Assembly: GCA_036023115.1 (NCBI GenBank)
Contig: JAYKKT010000055.1
Location: 9,440,001-9,504,000 of the forward strand
Direction of reading: 5' to 3'
Origin: Brasenia schreberi
Taxonomy: Eukaryota > Streptophyta > Magnoliopsida > Nymphaeales > Cabombaceae
Length of the DNA: 64,000 bases
The notes beneath the pieces are model-generated. The model was given only the letters and a program-made list of their open reading frames with translations, ran no database searches and had not been told where the DNA came from. A program made the translations under genes and the position numbers. Below, in pieces: positions 35,261 through 45,915 of the stretch; position 1 is the first letter of the stretch; every line of letters starts with the position of its first letter.

Positions 35261-35334
35261 TGTGGAATATGAGGACATACTACAATAATACCACATGACC
35301 TTGAGGAAGAGTCCTTAAACTAGTGGGAGAGAAT

Positions 35335-35768
35335 TGTCATGGCATCATCGGTGCTCGCCAAGTAACATGCTTCATCCCACCTTAACGTGACGCACACATC
35401 CACATGCCACACTGACCTAGCATGATAGTGCCCTACGATATGCGCACCCATGAGCCATCCTACCTCAACATGACAACACCCCATGATTCCCATGCACCCT
35501 AGACATAGGGGAGGTTTAATGTCCCCTGACCCAAATAAGAATGGACCATGCTAGGCATACCCACACCGTCTTAGCAAGTGGATCCTATTGATCCACTCAG
35601 AGTCAATAAGGGGCAATTGGTCCGCTCCACCCCATAAAAGGCATTATAGTCTTGTGCCTAGCCCCTTGAGATTTAAAAGGAAATCAGCTAGGAAAGAAAA
35701 GGCATTCAACCATTGAGAGAAATAGAGAGATCTAGAGAGTGAGGGCCAAATGAGAGTGGTGTCTGGGA
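35335..35768 (+). repeat. 3' LTR of element G (3'-truncated)
   Basis: Starts TGTCATGG right after a purine tract at 35322-35334 and contains the block shared with the 5' LTR. It loses homology after gtctgggaca at about 35768, where gacatgaggtggagagt begins. That same string occurs at about 36494 within the next LTR, suggesting recombination. Confidence 0.7.
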
Positions 35769-36462
35769 CATGAGGTGGAGAGTGAGGGCCGAATGAGAGT
35801 GTTATATATGTAATCTACGATACAAGTTTGAGATATAGGTTTGATTATGCATCGTTGGTGGGAAGCTCAATTCTGTAGTGTGTTTGCTTGTGTGTTAGGT
35901 TTGGGCTTTGTAACCAAAAAGTATTTGAGCATCGGAGTCGAAGTTGATATGACATTTACCCAATAGCTCACTCAATTGGAATACAAATGTTTCTTTGAAT
36001 TTGTAAGGTGAGGGCCATACCTTATGCTATTGTTAGAGTTTCTTCATTGACAAGTTGGGGTTAAGCAAAGCCTGATGCTCCTTTACATTAAACTTTTGAC
36101 CTTTAACTTGAAGGATCATGCAACAGACTCCCTACCTTGGCTAATCATGGTTCCTTGTGCATGCATTCCCAATGTGGAACCTCATAATCAAGGATCATGC
36201 ATCCACATTTCAAAGTTGCCATGTCATGTCAACATGGGCACATTCTAGATGTTTTTGTGCATCATAGAGTAATAATATACCTCATAATTTTGTGTTATTA
36301 AAGGCGTACAAGAGAGTGCATCAATATTGGTGTGGTGTTACTATGGCAAGATATAGCAACAATCAGCCTTTCCAAGATCACGAATAAGAGCAACACATCG
36401 GCCAGGACAAAGCTTATTATTTTGGCTAGGCAAACCATGAAAAGTTTATCATGGAAGCACAA
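35769..36462. other. unassigned noncoding region
   Basis: No gene recognised. A piece at its left edge (35764-35782) duplicates gacatgaggtggagagt from the LTR that begins at 36463. The rest is single-copy as far as can be seen. Confidence 0.45.
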
Positions 36463-37034
36463 TGTTGATGCCAGAAAATGCATGAGGATATGTGACATGA
36501 GGTGGAGAGTTTCAAAAAGAAATGGACACATGGCTCGTAAAGGTTTATGAAGGATTATAATGATGAGCGTGTAAGGGTAGGCCTATGTACCTGAGCTGGT
36601 CTTATGGAAGATAGGGTTAGTTGATATACCCCGATTGACATGTCAACGAAAAGAGCGACATGAACACATAAATGGGGAGTTATTAGGAATCACATCGAAA
36701 AATCTAAGTACATTATTTGTCATTTTTTGTGAGCCATCCAAAAATCAATATACAATCACATTTTCTTTCTTATTTTACTTTTCTTAGAACTAGACATAAC
36801 ATAGTTTTTTTTATCTTCCTGGTACATTGGGTGCTTACACAACTCCCATCAGTAACCAAGATATGTACAGTCAAATTCTCAAGGACCTATTCCATCACCT
36901 AGTACCTTATCCATTCTCATTTCTCATTTGAATGAGGATAACAGTTCTCTAGCACACCCTTTATCTTCTAGCATTCTTCTCGAACTTATTGTACTTAGCT
37001 ATTCGTGTAGGTTGTCACTTCCTATGATAGCACA
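36463..37034 (+). repeat. 5' LTR of element T
   Basis: Homologous to 53573-54165 and 55916-56517: shared blocks include atgcatgaggata, gacatg-ggtgg, acaatttctttctt-ttttacttt and ttccatcacct-gtacctta. Ends ...gatagcaca at 37034 just before the primer-site-like sequence at 37039. Confidence 0.75.
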
Positions 37035-37750
37035 TTTTTGGTATGCTTGATGGGACACACATACTTCTTTGTAAGGTTGTCAAGTTTATGTAGACTCGAT
37101 CCGGTCGAGTTTATTCTGTGGCATCATTCAGTATAAATGTTGATCATTCATCCTCACTATATAGCACTTGACCACCGGTCTCACATGATCTAGTGAGACA
37201 TTTCCCACGACTGAGACTACTTCAACTATGCCTGATGTCCATTTAAAGAATTATGTCATTCTCGACCTCCTTTGACCATAAACTAATGATTGATTATAAG
37301 GGCAGCCTAAGGATCTTCAAACAACATTGTTCTACTAGATGACAGAAACCATGCCTATGATGATCACTAATCAATTAGCTACCATCCAAGATTAGGATTT
37401 GCTTGTTGAGGACCAAAGGTAAGAAGTTGCCACTTAAACACCATATTTGTGAGTACCAATTTTCAATACCAATGTAGGGAGCTAGAATATCTCAGGGTTA
37501 TCATTGACTCGAGGACTTGCCTCATAGTAGAAACAAGTCAATATTGCTTATTGATTATCTGAGTTTTTGATCCTAGTTTTATCATTTCAAATGGTTGTAT
37601 CCACACAACCATATGTTATCTCGACATCATCCAATATACATAACCTGGACCTCATCCCTCGGTTTCTCCAAGATCTCCGAGCTTTACAATGACTCCCAAG
37701 TTATGCTAAGTTAATTAATTGAGGATTATCAATATCTTATCTCGACCTTA
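37035..37750 (+). other. leader and gag start remnant of element T
   Basis: Contains the primer-site-like TGGTATGCTTGATGGGAC (37039-37056) and, near 37330-37395, a reading MTETMPMMITNQLATIQD that resembles the start of Tat-lineage gag. Truncated at 37750, where the inverted element complex begins. Confidence 0.45.
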
Positions 37751-38335
37751 TGTATACAAAATTTTTTGGTCTTATGTGAACTTAAAAGTTTTCTTGCAAA
37801 ATCGTGTGCGAGCATACCAGCAATAAGTTTACTCAAACTCAAAAGAGATTTATCTTACTATTTGGCAATTGTAAGAAAGTAGGTTTTTGTCGACGTATGC
37901 CTTCTTAAACCATTGCTCAAGGGTCAGCCTAAATGCTTAGGAAGAGTGATTTTAGAATCTGAAGCTTTTCCAAAAAAACAATATTGATTTCACTTGGTCC
38001 AACCAGGTTTAGTTTTATAAAAACAAAATTGGTTTTGTTTTATAATATAAAAGTTTATATTTTCTAGAGGTCCTTATTGGGGTCCAAAAGTCTCAAATAT
38101 TTTACTTGAATGAGAAATAGGTATGAAGTATTATTGAGAATTTTTATTTATGTTTTTGGGTCCTTCGATGATCAAATAAAAATTTGAGAAAAGCTTCTAA
38201 CCGAATGCTATTCTAAAATTTAGATAGTATTTTTTACAAGGGGGTCTAAGTAAAACACTTATATCTCCGTACATATATTTCTAATATCTATAAAACTTAT
38301 CAATTTCGAAAGCTATGGATATTAGCCTTCATACA
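37751..38335 (-). repeat. LTR3, partial LTR of the M family
   Basis: Begins tgtataca (compare TGTAAACA in LTR1) and shares the block gcgagcataccagc, then cttcttaaaccattgctcaagggtcagcct, with LTR1, LTR2 and LTR4. It is in the same orientation as LTR2 but stops at about 38335, where + strand gag-like sequence starts. No primer site lies next to its outer end, consistent with a truncated 3' LTR of the minus element M. Confidence 0.65.
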
Positions 38336-40855
38336 ACACCATTCTTTTGGTATTTGAGTAGGAACCCAAATCATCCGAGTCTTCCACTCTTAGGATTGTG
38401 TACATCGTAGGAGAGTCAAACACTTCCACTTCCAAAGCCCTAAAACTCCTAGGCCCATCCCAGAAAATTTGGGTCTATAATCATGCTATAGATGACACAT
38501 CATTCCAAGGCCATCCTCTTTACCAAAACCTTTCAAAACTAAAAAAAACTTAGAATATAATACTAAACATGAGGTATGCACCATACTAGGGTCTAGGAGC
38601 CAAAAACCAAGGGAGATTATAACCCATCCTACCTCTACCTAACCTGGGTCAATATGGCCTAGGGTATAGTCTACCCATATCCCCTGAGCCACAACCTAAG
38701 ACCAATTGGATCAAGGGTGCCCTATAGCTGACTAAAACCGAAACCTATGGGCTAGACCTTCTGTTTGGAGTCTAATTCATGGTGTTTTCTTTATAGGTTT
38801 GATCGAAAGCTCCTTTTATTGAAAAAAATCCAAAAGAAGTATATATTTTAAAAAACCAAAAAAATTTAGAACACTCTCAAAACCCAAAAACATTTGGAAA
38901 ACTATGAAAATTTCAAAAGAAAAGTCTTTTATGTTTTTCCTTCTAGCATTTGTTTGGGAAAATCCAAAAAAAATAAAAAAGTTGAAAATTCAAAAAATGT
39001 TGGTTTTCAAAATTAGGTATAAACTCAAAAATCGGTTTTTGATAAAACCCATATATCTTCTCAAACCCAGATTATCTCATAATCTTTTTGTGCACAATCC
39101 TTTTCTATGCATAATACTTCCCTAGAAATCAAAGTACTTGAGAGTGATCAAGGCAAGGAGTAAGGTTCCCTCATCCATGATGATGATCAAGCCTCCTAGT
39201 TTCTTGAATTCCATAAAATCCTCGACTTGGAAAAACCTTTAAATTTCACAAGAGGGATTTCTTAGAGGTAAATTTAGAGAATAAATCTAACCCAAAATAC
39301 ATCAAAGGCTAGGATCATATCATGCGAGATCGTGCATATATAGGACATTCATGCATCTGCTCCAATCTAGGGGTAGGTAAAGTGTTCATGTCATAATAGG
39401 GGTCATCATAGTGTTCATGTCATCTGCTCCAATCTAGGGGCAGGTAAAGTGCATTCCCTAAATACTTTTCATGGAGATTGAATACATTCATCATTTCATA
39501 AACCATATATCTCCACCATATCATATGAAATACATTTTACATGTCATTTACAACATTCATCCATAAGAGGCTCACATCCACTTGGTAAGTGGCGGCCCAA
39601 GTGGGATGATCCTTATGTTGTAAGCAGGTAACGCATATTGGTTGATTGATGTTGAGAGAAGAAATTTAGCAGACCCTATAAATGCTCAATACTTGAAAAA
39701 GATATTATGTATAGGGTCTACTTTTAATTATTTTGAAAAGATTTTAAAAATGGATCTCCTTTGAATCTCTTGAAAGAAGGATTAAAATGGATTATGTGAC
39801 CCTGAATTAGGGAATTGATGCTTTATTAAAAGTAGAGTTTTCAAAATAATTTGGTAACATTTCAAAAATCTTTGGCTTACAAAATGAGGCATTGTTCAAA
39901 ATAGCAAAATATTTTCAAATGATAGGTGCTATTAGGAAATTGCATATTCTTGGCTGAATCGAGTATCTAAAGGGATGAGTTGTATTCCCCACTTCATTTC
40001 TCCCCAAAAAAGAAAATTAGCAAAATCAAAAGAAAAGAAAGAAAAACAAAACTTCTAATATAGAGGTCTTCTAAAATGAAAAAGAAAAGAAAAGGGGAAA
40101 CAAAAACCTCCAATATAGAGGTCCCTTTGAAAGAAAAGAAAAGAAAAGTCAAATCTCAAAAGAATATTTTTTCATCAAAAATTTCTTTGCCTTATACCCC
40201 ACGATGCTTTAGAAGGGACCGTGGGTAACACTTTCCTAAAATCCCCACAACTCATCCCAATGGAAAAAAGTTTTCCATTAAAATCCTATAATAGGAATAG
40301 GACCTACTTATTTAGATTTCATTTTGTTTGAGAATTAGACTTTGTTGTGTAAGAATTTGAACTTTGAAATGTTATTCAAAATCTTCTATAAAACCTCTGC
40401 TGATTAGTGGGTATTGTGAGAGGAAATGTAAGAAATTGGAAGTCCTTTTTTATAGAAATTTCCTTTTTGAAAAGAAATTTTGAAAACCCTAAATATCAAA
40501 GAAAAAATACGGAGACCATCTTGCTTGGGTCTGCCAGCCTTCATAGGCTTCTTTTCAAGCTCGCAAATCAAAGGTATGGGTCTCTAAACATACACATTTC
40601 ACTCACCTCACATTCCATATATATACATGCATTCATAAAATGGTCATCCATGCATGATTACCCTAGGACTAGGTGTTCTTTTCAAATCCCCTTTGGCTAA
40701 AATTCCCTCCTACACAAAAATAAATCTAAGGAAATAGATGTTATGGAATAAAGGAAAATTTCATACTCTCAAGCTAAATTTGGGAAGAAAATCAAATGGA
40801 TTCTTTTTTCTTTGCCATTATCCAAATAAATTTGGATTAATGCCAAAGAGGGGCA
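38336..40855 (+). mobile_element. internal remnant of plus-strand element P
   Basis: 38336-39312 (+) is an inverted relative of the minus-strand internal region of element M (about 43490-44440). Both carry ttccaaggccatcc, gagccac-acctaagaccaattgg and gggtgcccta blocks in the same order. 39313-40855 is AT-rich with no coding motif and ends in a purine-rich tract (ccaaagaggggc, 40843-40854) just before LTR4, as expected for a polypurine tract. P thus kept its 3' half but lost pol. Confidence 0.65.
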
Positions 40856-42953
40856 TCTAAAAACACCCAATTTTTTTTAAATATTTTTTTTTATTTTTTT
40901 ATTTTTTAGAAATTTTACTTTTTTTTGGCCAATTTTTCAAATAAAGACACCTTAAATGGATTCATTCCTATGGAAAAATTTTGTAACAACCTCAAATTGA
41001 TGATATACTGCATTCCTCTAAAAAAATTCAATTTAGACAAAATTTTACAAAAATAACTATTTTGCCCTAAAGACCAAATTGGCAGGATTTTGCCTTTTAA
41101 ATTATTGCCTTCTAAGGAAGGATAATTTCAATCAATTTTTTTATAAACAAATGAAAATGAGAACATTGGTAATCAAACACAAAGTTGTTTGCAATTTTAT
41201 AAATTTACAAAATTCCAAAAAACCTTTGAATTCAAAATTATATAAAATTTAAATCAGACCTTAGAAATTCGTCTAGTCGAGAATAGTCTCATTCCGAGAC
41301 CTGATACCCAGGGTTAAAGTGAATCGATACCCTACACCTATTAAAGTGGTTCGATGCCATACACCCATATAAAAGGGTTAAATAGTCAAGGTGGTTATAG
41401 AGTGACTGATAGAGTGAAAGTAGGTTACCTTTGCAAACAAAAACTAGGAATGAAATCCAGTGCTTTCTAAAAATAATATTTGAAGATTTCACTAAATTTG
41501 ATGTTTTCAAATATAAATATATTTTTTTAAGTGTTTGAAACCATACCTACCTTATATGAAACTCAAACCAGAAGGAGGCAAATTCCCTAAAAAGAGAATA
41601 TGGCCTATGAAAGGGTTCTCAAGGGGGCTGCAATGCATCAATCCGAGTTTAATCATCCATTACCTCATCAATCATCCCACTACCCAAGGAAGAGGGAAAG
41701 AGGGAAAGAGAGAAAGAGAGAGAAAGAGAGAGAAAGAGGAAGAGAGGAAGAAGAAGGTGTGCCGCCACTAACCGCTAGCCGTCCTCCAATCCTTCCATCA
41801 CGGGTCCATTTTTTCTTCATTTTTTTAATTATATCTCCTCTTTCATTAAGCTTTATGGGGTTGTAATTAAGGAGCTCATGTTTCCATGTATTAATCAAGG
41901 TTCACACGCTGCCTCGTCTCTCTTTCATTCATATGCTATTCGTTATATATTTTAATTTTGATTCTTTCTACTCCATAATATAATATAAGATTATAGACCT
42001 CTTAATCCCCCTATGTTCATGTGGTAATTAGGATTTTATTTATTTTAAATTATTGTAGATTAAATTTTAATTCGAACAAAAGCACATGCATGAATATGAA
42101 AATCTAAAAACCGGTTTTCTGCATTCTACGCACGTCCGATTAACAAATTTTATTTCAAGATCCCATGCTCCGAATGTTCCAAAACTTTGTACATCTAATC
42201 TAAACACACCAAACAATTTGAATAAATTTTCAAGAACTTTAGGCTTGTTAAGCATAACCAATAAAATTAGAGAAGTTTTATTAAAATTGGAACAGATTTT
42301 GAAAAACCATAAGTTCCTGTTACACAGGTTGGGTTATTATCCAATATTTTTGTATATAGTGAACCAATTTGATTAAAAATAGTCTCATTGGAAAGCTGAA
42401 ACTTATATCTTTCCAGCAAGACTAATTTTATAAAAATTAGAGGTCTGAGCATAAAAATACAATAGTTTTTCTAAACCTTTGACTTTCTAGCACAAGTCTA
42501 CCCCAAATGTCTCAGTGGAATATGTTTTCAGATTTAATTGAGTAAATCTCAACACATAAAATAAAAATAAAAATATTTTCTGAATCTATACATCAAGATC
42601 TGTTTTTTGTAAAATTTTCAGAATTTTGGAAATTCAAAATTGTTCTAAAAAAACAGAGACGAGTCGTTGATAACAGAACCAATTTATGTTTTTCAAGACT
42701 TCGAATGTTTTGAAATCACAATTTTTGTCAAGATTTTGAAATTGAAATTTTATTTTAAAAACTTACCTGATCTCGAATGATTTTCAAAGTGTCTAGGGTG
42801 ACCCTTGAACATCGGTTGAAGAAGGCCTACATTGACAAAAATTCACTTACCTACAATGGCTACACGAAGTGAGAAAATCATCTTTGTTAGTTTCAATAAA
42901 GTAACTGGCACGCTCGCACACACGGCGTTGTTCGGGAATTTAATTTTGAATCT
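40856..42953 (+). repeat. LTR4, 3' LTR of element P
   Basis: Starts tctaaaaacaccc (compare TGTAAACACCC in the true orientation of LTR1 and LTR2) and ends with the block complementary to gcgagcgtg-cagct and cttcttcaaccgatgttcaagggtca, now on the opposite strand. About 2.1 kb, like LTR2. The last 35 or so bases are missing at the junction with element M. Includes a purine-rich run at 41686-41757 (GGGAAAGAGA-type iterations). Confidence 0.65.
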
Positions 42954-43533
42954 CCAAGGTGTAGTAAAAGCAGTTTTTGCCTGATTTTTTGATGTTAACT
43001 TGATTTGGTTATAACCCGAATAGCTATTCATAAAAGAAAATATTTCATGATTTGCAGTGCTATCCACTATAAAATCAATGTTTGGAAGAGTAAAATTATC
43101 TTTTGGAGTGGCTTTGTTCAAATTTCAAAAAATCAATGCAAATTCGAATTTTTTCATTGGATTTTTGAACCATAACAATATTTGAAAGCCATTCCGAATA
43201 AGCAATGGGTTTTATAGATCCTGCTTTTAAGAGATCCTCTAAACCCTCTTTCACTTAGGAGTGAACATCAGGATGGATTTTTCCAAGCTTTTGCTTCACG
43301 GGTTTTGCATTGGGTTCTAAGTGTAGATGATGTTCTACGATTCTAGGGTCTAAACCCGGCATGTCTTCATAGGTCCATGCAAATACATCCACATATGAAT
43401 TCAAAAATGCAATAAATGATGCTTTTTCATGCTCATGCAAACATGCACCTATTTTGACCCACTTTGGGTTAGACTCACTCCCTAAATTGATTTCTACAAA
43501 ATCTCCTCCTATGGAATTGAAAGGTTTTTCCAA
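42954..43533 (-). pseudogene. gypsy reverse transcriptase N-terminus (element M)
   Basis: The first segment (43255-43533) reads VDVFAWTYEDMPGLDP, HHLHLEPNAKPVKQKL and IHPDVHS, a very typical start of Tat/Ogre-lineage RT. After a break, 42954-43121 reads NKATPKDNFTLPNID, FSFMNSYSGYNQI and KTAFTTPW. The fold then ends abruptly at the junction with LTR4, before the FGLKNA and catalytic DD boxes. The enzyme is therefore incomplete. Confidence 0.82.
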
Positions 43534-44269
43534 GTTAAGGATTCTATGAAATTCAGGAAGCTCGGAGGCTTGATCTTCCTCATGGATGAGGGGATCTTCC
43601 TCCTTGCTTTAATCATTCTCAAGCACTTTAATTTCTAGGGAAGTGTTAGGCAAGAGAGTGGGGTTGTGAATGATGGACTTGGACGATTTTGGTTTGGAAA
43701 TATATAAAAGTTTGGAAGAACTCGAAAATGGGCTTTCTACATGGCCAATATTTTTGGATTTTTGGAATTTTTTAATTTTTTGATCTTTTTCAAAACAAAT
43801 GCTAGAAGGATGAATGTACAAGACTCTGTTTTTGGAATTTTCAACTTTTTCAATTTTTTTGGATTTTTCCAAACAAAGACTAGGAGAATGAACATAAACA
43901 ACTTTCTTTTTAGAATTTTCAGGTTTTTCAAATGTTTTTGGCTTTTGAAAGTTTTCCAATTTTTTTGGTTTTTCCAAATATATAATTTTTTGAGATTTTT
44001 TTCAAAAGAGAGATCTTCCATCAAACCTACAAAGAAAACACTATGAATTAGACTCTAAACAAGAGGTCTAAGCCGTAGGTTTCGGTGTTAGTGGGTTTTA
44101 GGGCACCCTTGACCCAATTGGTCTTAGGTGGTGGCTCAGGGGGTATGGATGGGATATATCCCAATCCATGTCTATTCGGGTTTGGAAGTGGCAAAATGTG
44201 CTCTAACCTACCTTGGTTTTGGGCTTCTAGACTTTGGTACGGTGTATATCCCATGTTCAACATCATATT

Positions 44270-45337
44270 CTAATGTTTCTTGAGTTTTGAAAATTTTTTG
44301 TAAAGTGGATGGCCTTGGAATAGGGTGTCATCCATATCATGGATATACCCACGAATTGGTTTGGCTAGGAGATGTAGGTTTGAGATGGTGGAAGAGTTGG
44401 ACTTCCCTAGGGGACACACGACCCTAGGTTTGGATGGCTTGGGCTTTGACTTATGTTCCTCTAGGAGATGGATGACCTTGGTCGGATGTGACTCGGTTTC
44501 TCCTAGTAAGTGGATGATATGGGGATGGATCCTAGGTGCAACCAAGTGTGCCCCTAGGGGTTGATGGTTGGAGTTTATATGGGTGCAAAGGGAGAGCATG
44601 TTTGATCCCTTGTACAAAGGAGGAAAGAGGATTCCAAGGGAAAGCATGGTCAGTCCCTTGGTTGGTTCATGAAGGTTTAGGGAAATCATGGTCATAGGCT
44701 TCGGTTTATGATGCAAACCTAGGCTCAAAGGAACACTTTTGTTCATGGTAGGGTTAGGTGTACCTAAGATGTCGATGCATTCCTTAGAAATAACCATGTC
44801 TACCATATTTTGAACTTTATTTTGATCTTATTTTTCCTTTTGAAATTCTTTTTGTTGATGCGGAACATTTGGCGTTCCTTGAAAATCCATATCCTTGGGC
44901 ACATTTTGTGGGTCTGTGCATGCATGAGTGTGATTTGATGTATCCAATGTATATGAATGATCTACCAATCCTACACTAAGAATGGGAGGATTGAGTAGGG
45001 AGTTTGTGGGAGAATGAGTTTCAAACATACCTTTTTCAAGCTTGTCTACCTTTTCATGGTGAGAGTAAGCATCTTTGTAGGCATCCTGAGGTTGCTCTAG
45101 CTCCTGCACAGCTTCGAGCTCCCGTTGCTTTTCAAGGTCTTGGATTTCATCCTCCAAGCCTATGTGTGTGCAACACTCATTCTCCCTTGTGTTTTGTGAA
45201 ATATGTGAGATGATGCTCAAGGGATTAGAACCCATCGGAGTGAATGTTTGTAAAGATTTGGGAGTAAAGTGAATCTCATGATCCACTCTACTTGTGTGCC
45301 TAGGGATGTAGGCTTTCTCTTCACTTTCAATTTTCAA
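44270..45337 (-). pseudogene. gag-like ORF remnants of element M
   Basis: Two long minus-strand open segments: 44828-45337 (169 residues) and 44270-44806 (178 residues). The first has a Glu/Gln-rich coiled-coil-like stretch near its middle (IQDLEKQRELEAVQELEQPQ). The second is rich in His, Pro, Leu and Lys, with no conserved motif I can name. Their place between the primer site and the RT suggests gag or the gag-pro spacer. A plus-strand relative of the second lies at 38340-38780. Confidence 0.5.
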
Positions 45338-45915
45338 TTTTTAGAATTTCAAATTTTTGTCTTTCAAGTGTTTTTGATTTTTGAAGATTTTCTAGCTTTT
45401 TTTTATCTTTCCAAACATAATTTTTTTTTTGTTTTTCAATGGAAAGAGGGGTGCTTGGATGATTGGTAAGGTTAGATGCTTAAATCTCAACACTTGTTGC
45501 ATTTGTAGCCTCATTTCCTTCATCAGATTTTGGGTTCCATTTGGTTTTCTGGGTATAGTTTTTCTCTCTATGTACTCGAGATGATTTTTCTTGAGAATGA
45601 TGTGTCTTGGCCTTTTGGCTTAGGGCAGTGATTTTTTTCTCCATTTCCTTCATTATTTTCCTTTTTAGGGAGGCAAGCTCTTCATCTTAGATTCTACAGG
45701 ATTTACTTGAGCTTTTGGAAAACTGATTCGGGAAATGTAATGAGGCTTTCCTTGGCTTGTTTTCAAAGGAATCACCTAAACTTGACATTGTTTTTGAAAA
45801 AATTGACCTGTGCACAAGAGAGGTATTAACACCAAAGTTTTGAAGAATTGGAGTTTCAAAAGTCACTTAAGTTTGAAATCCTAAAAGACTCGAGTCCCAC
45901 CAGGCATGCCAATTC

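Larger units (their letters stand above)
27545..35768 (+). mobile_element. Ty3/gypsy chromovirus-like retrotransposon (element G)
   Basis: Domain order gag, protease, RT, RNase H, integrase identifies gypsy. The truncated 5' LTR (27545-28043) and 3' LTR (35335-35768) share the block from gtggatcctattgat through cattcaaccattgagag. A primer-binding site complementary to initiator methionine tRNA follows the 5' LTR, and a purine tract (tagtgggagagaat) precedes the 3' LTR. RT motifs resemble chromovirus-type plant elements. A 1.67-kb solo LTR of another family splits it between protease and RT. The coding frames are broken throughout, although several catalytic motifs survive. Confidence 0.88.
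42954..45915 (-). mobile_element. internal region of minus-strand element M
   Basis: Begins at LTR2 with a primer-site-like TGGCATGCCTGGTGGGAC (45894-45911, minus strand). Minus-strand open segments follow: 44828-45337, 44270-44806, 43609-44024 and 43255-43533, then RT up to TTPW at about 42955, where the element is cut off. The order and motifs fit the gag-pro-RT of Tat/Ogre-like gypsy elements. Confidence 0.75.

Noticed and set aside
41535..41898. Lys/Arg/Glu-rich frames at the purine-rich run
   Set aside because: Products of GGGAAAGAGA-type simple repeats inside LTR4, not a gene.
43741..44046. 101-residue plus-strand frame rich in Phe and Asn
   Set aside because: Shadow of the lysine-rich minus-strand reading of element M.
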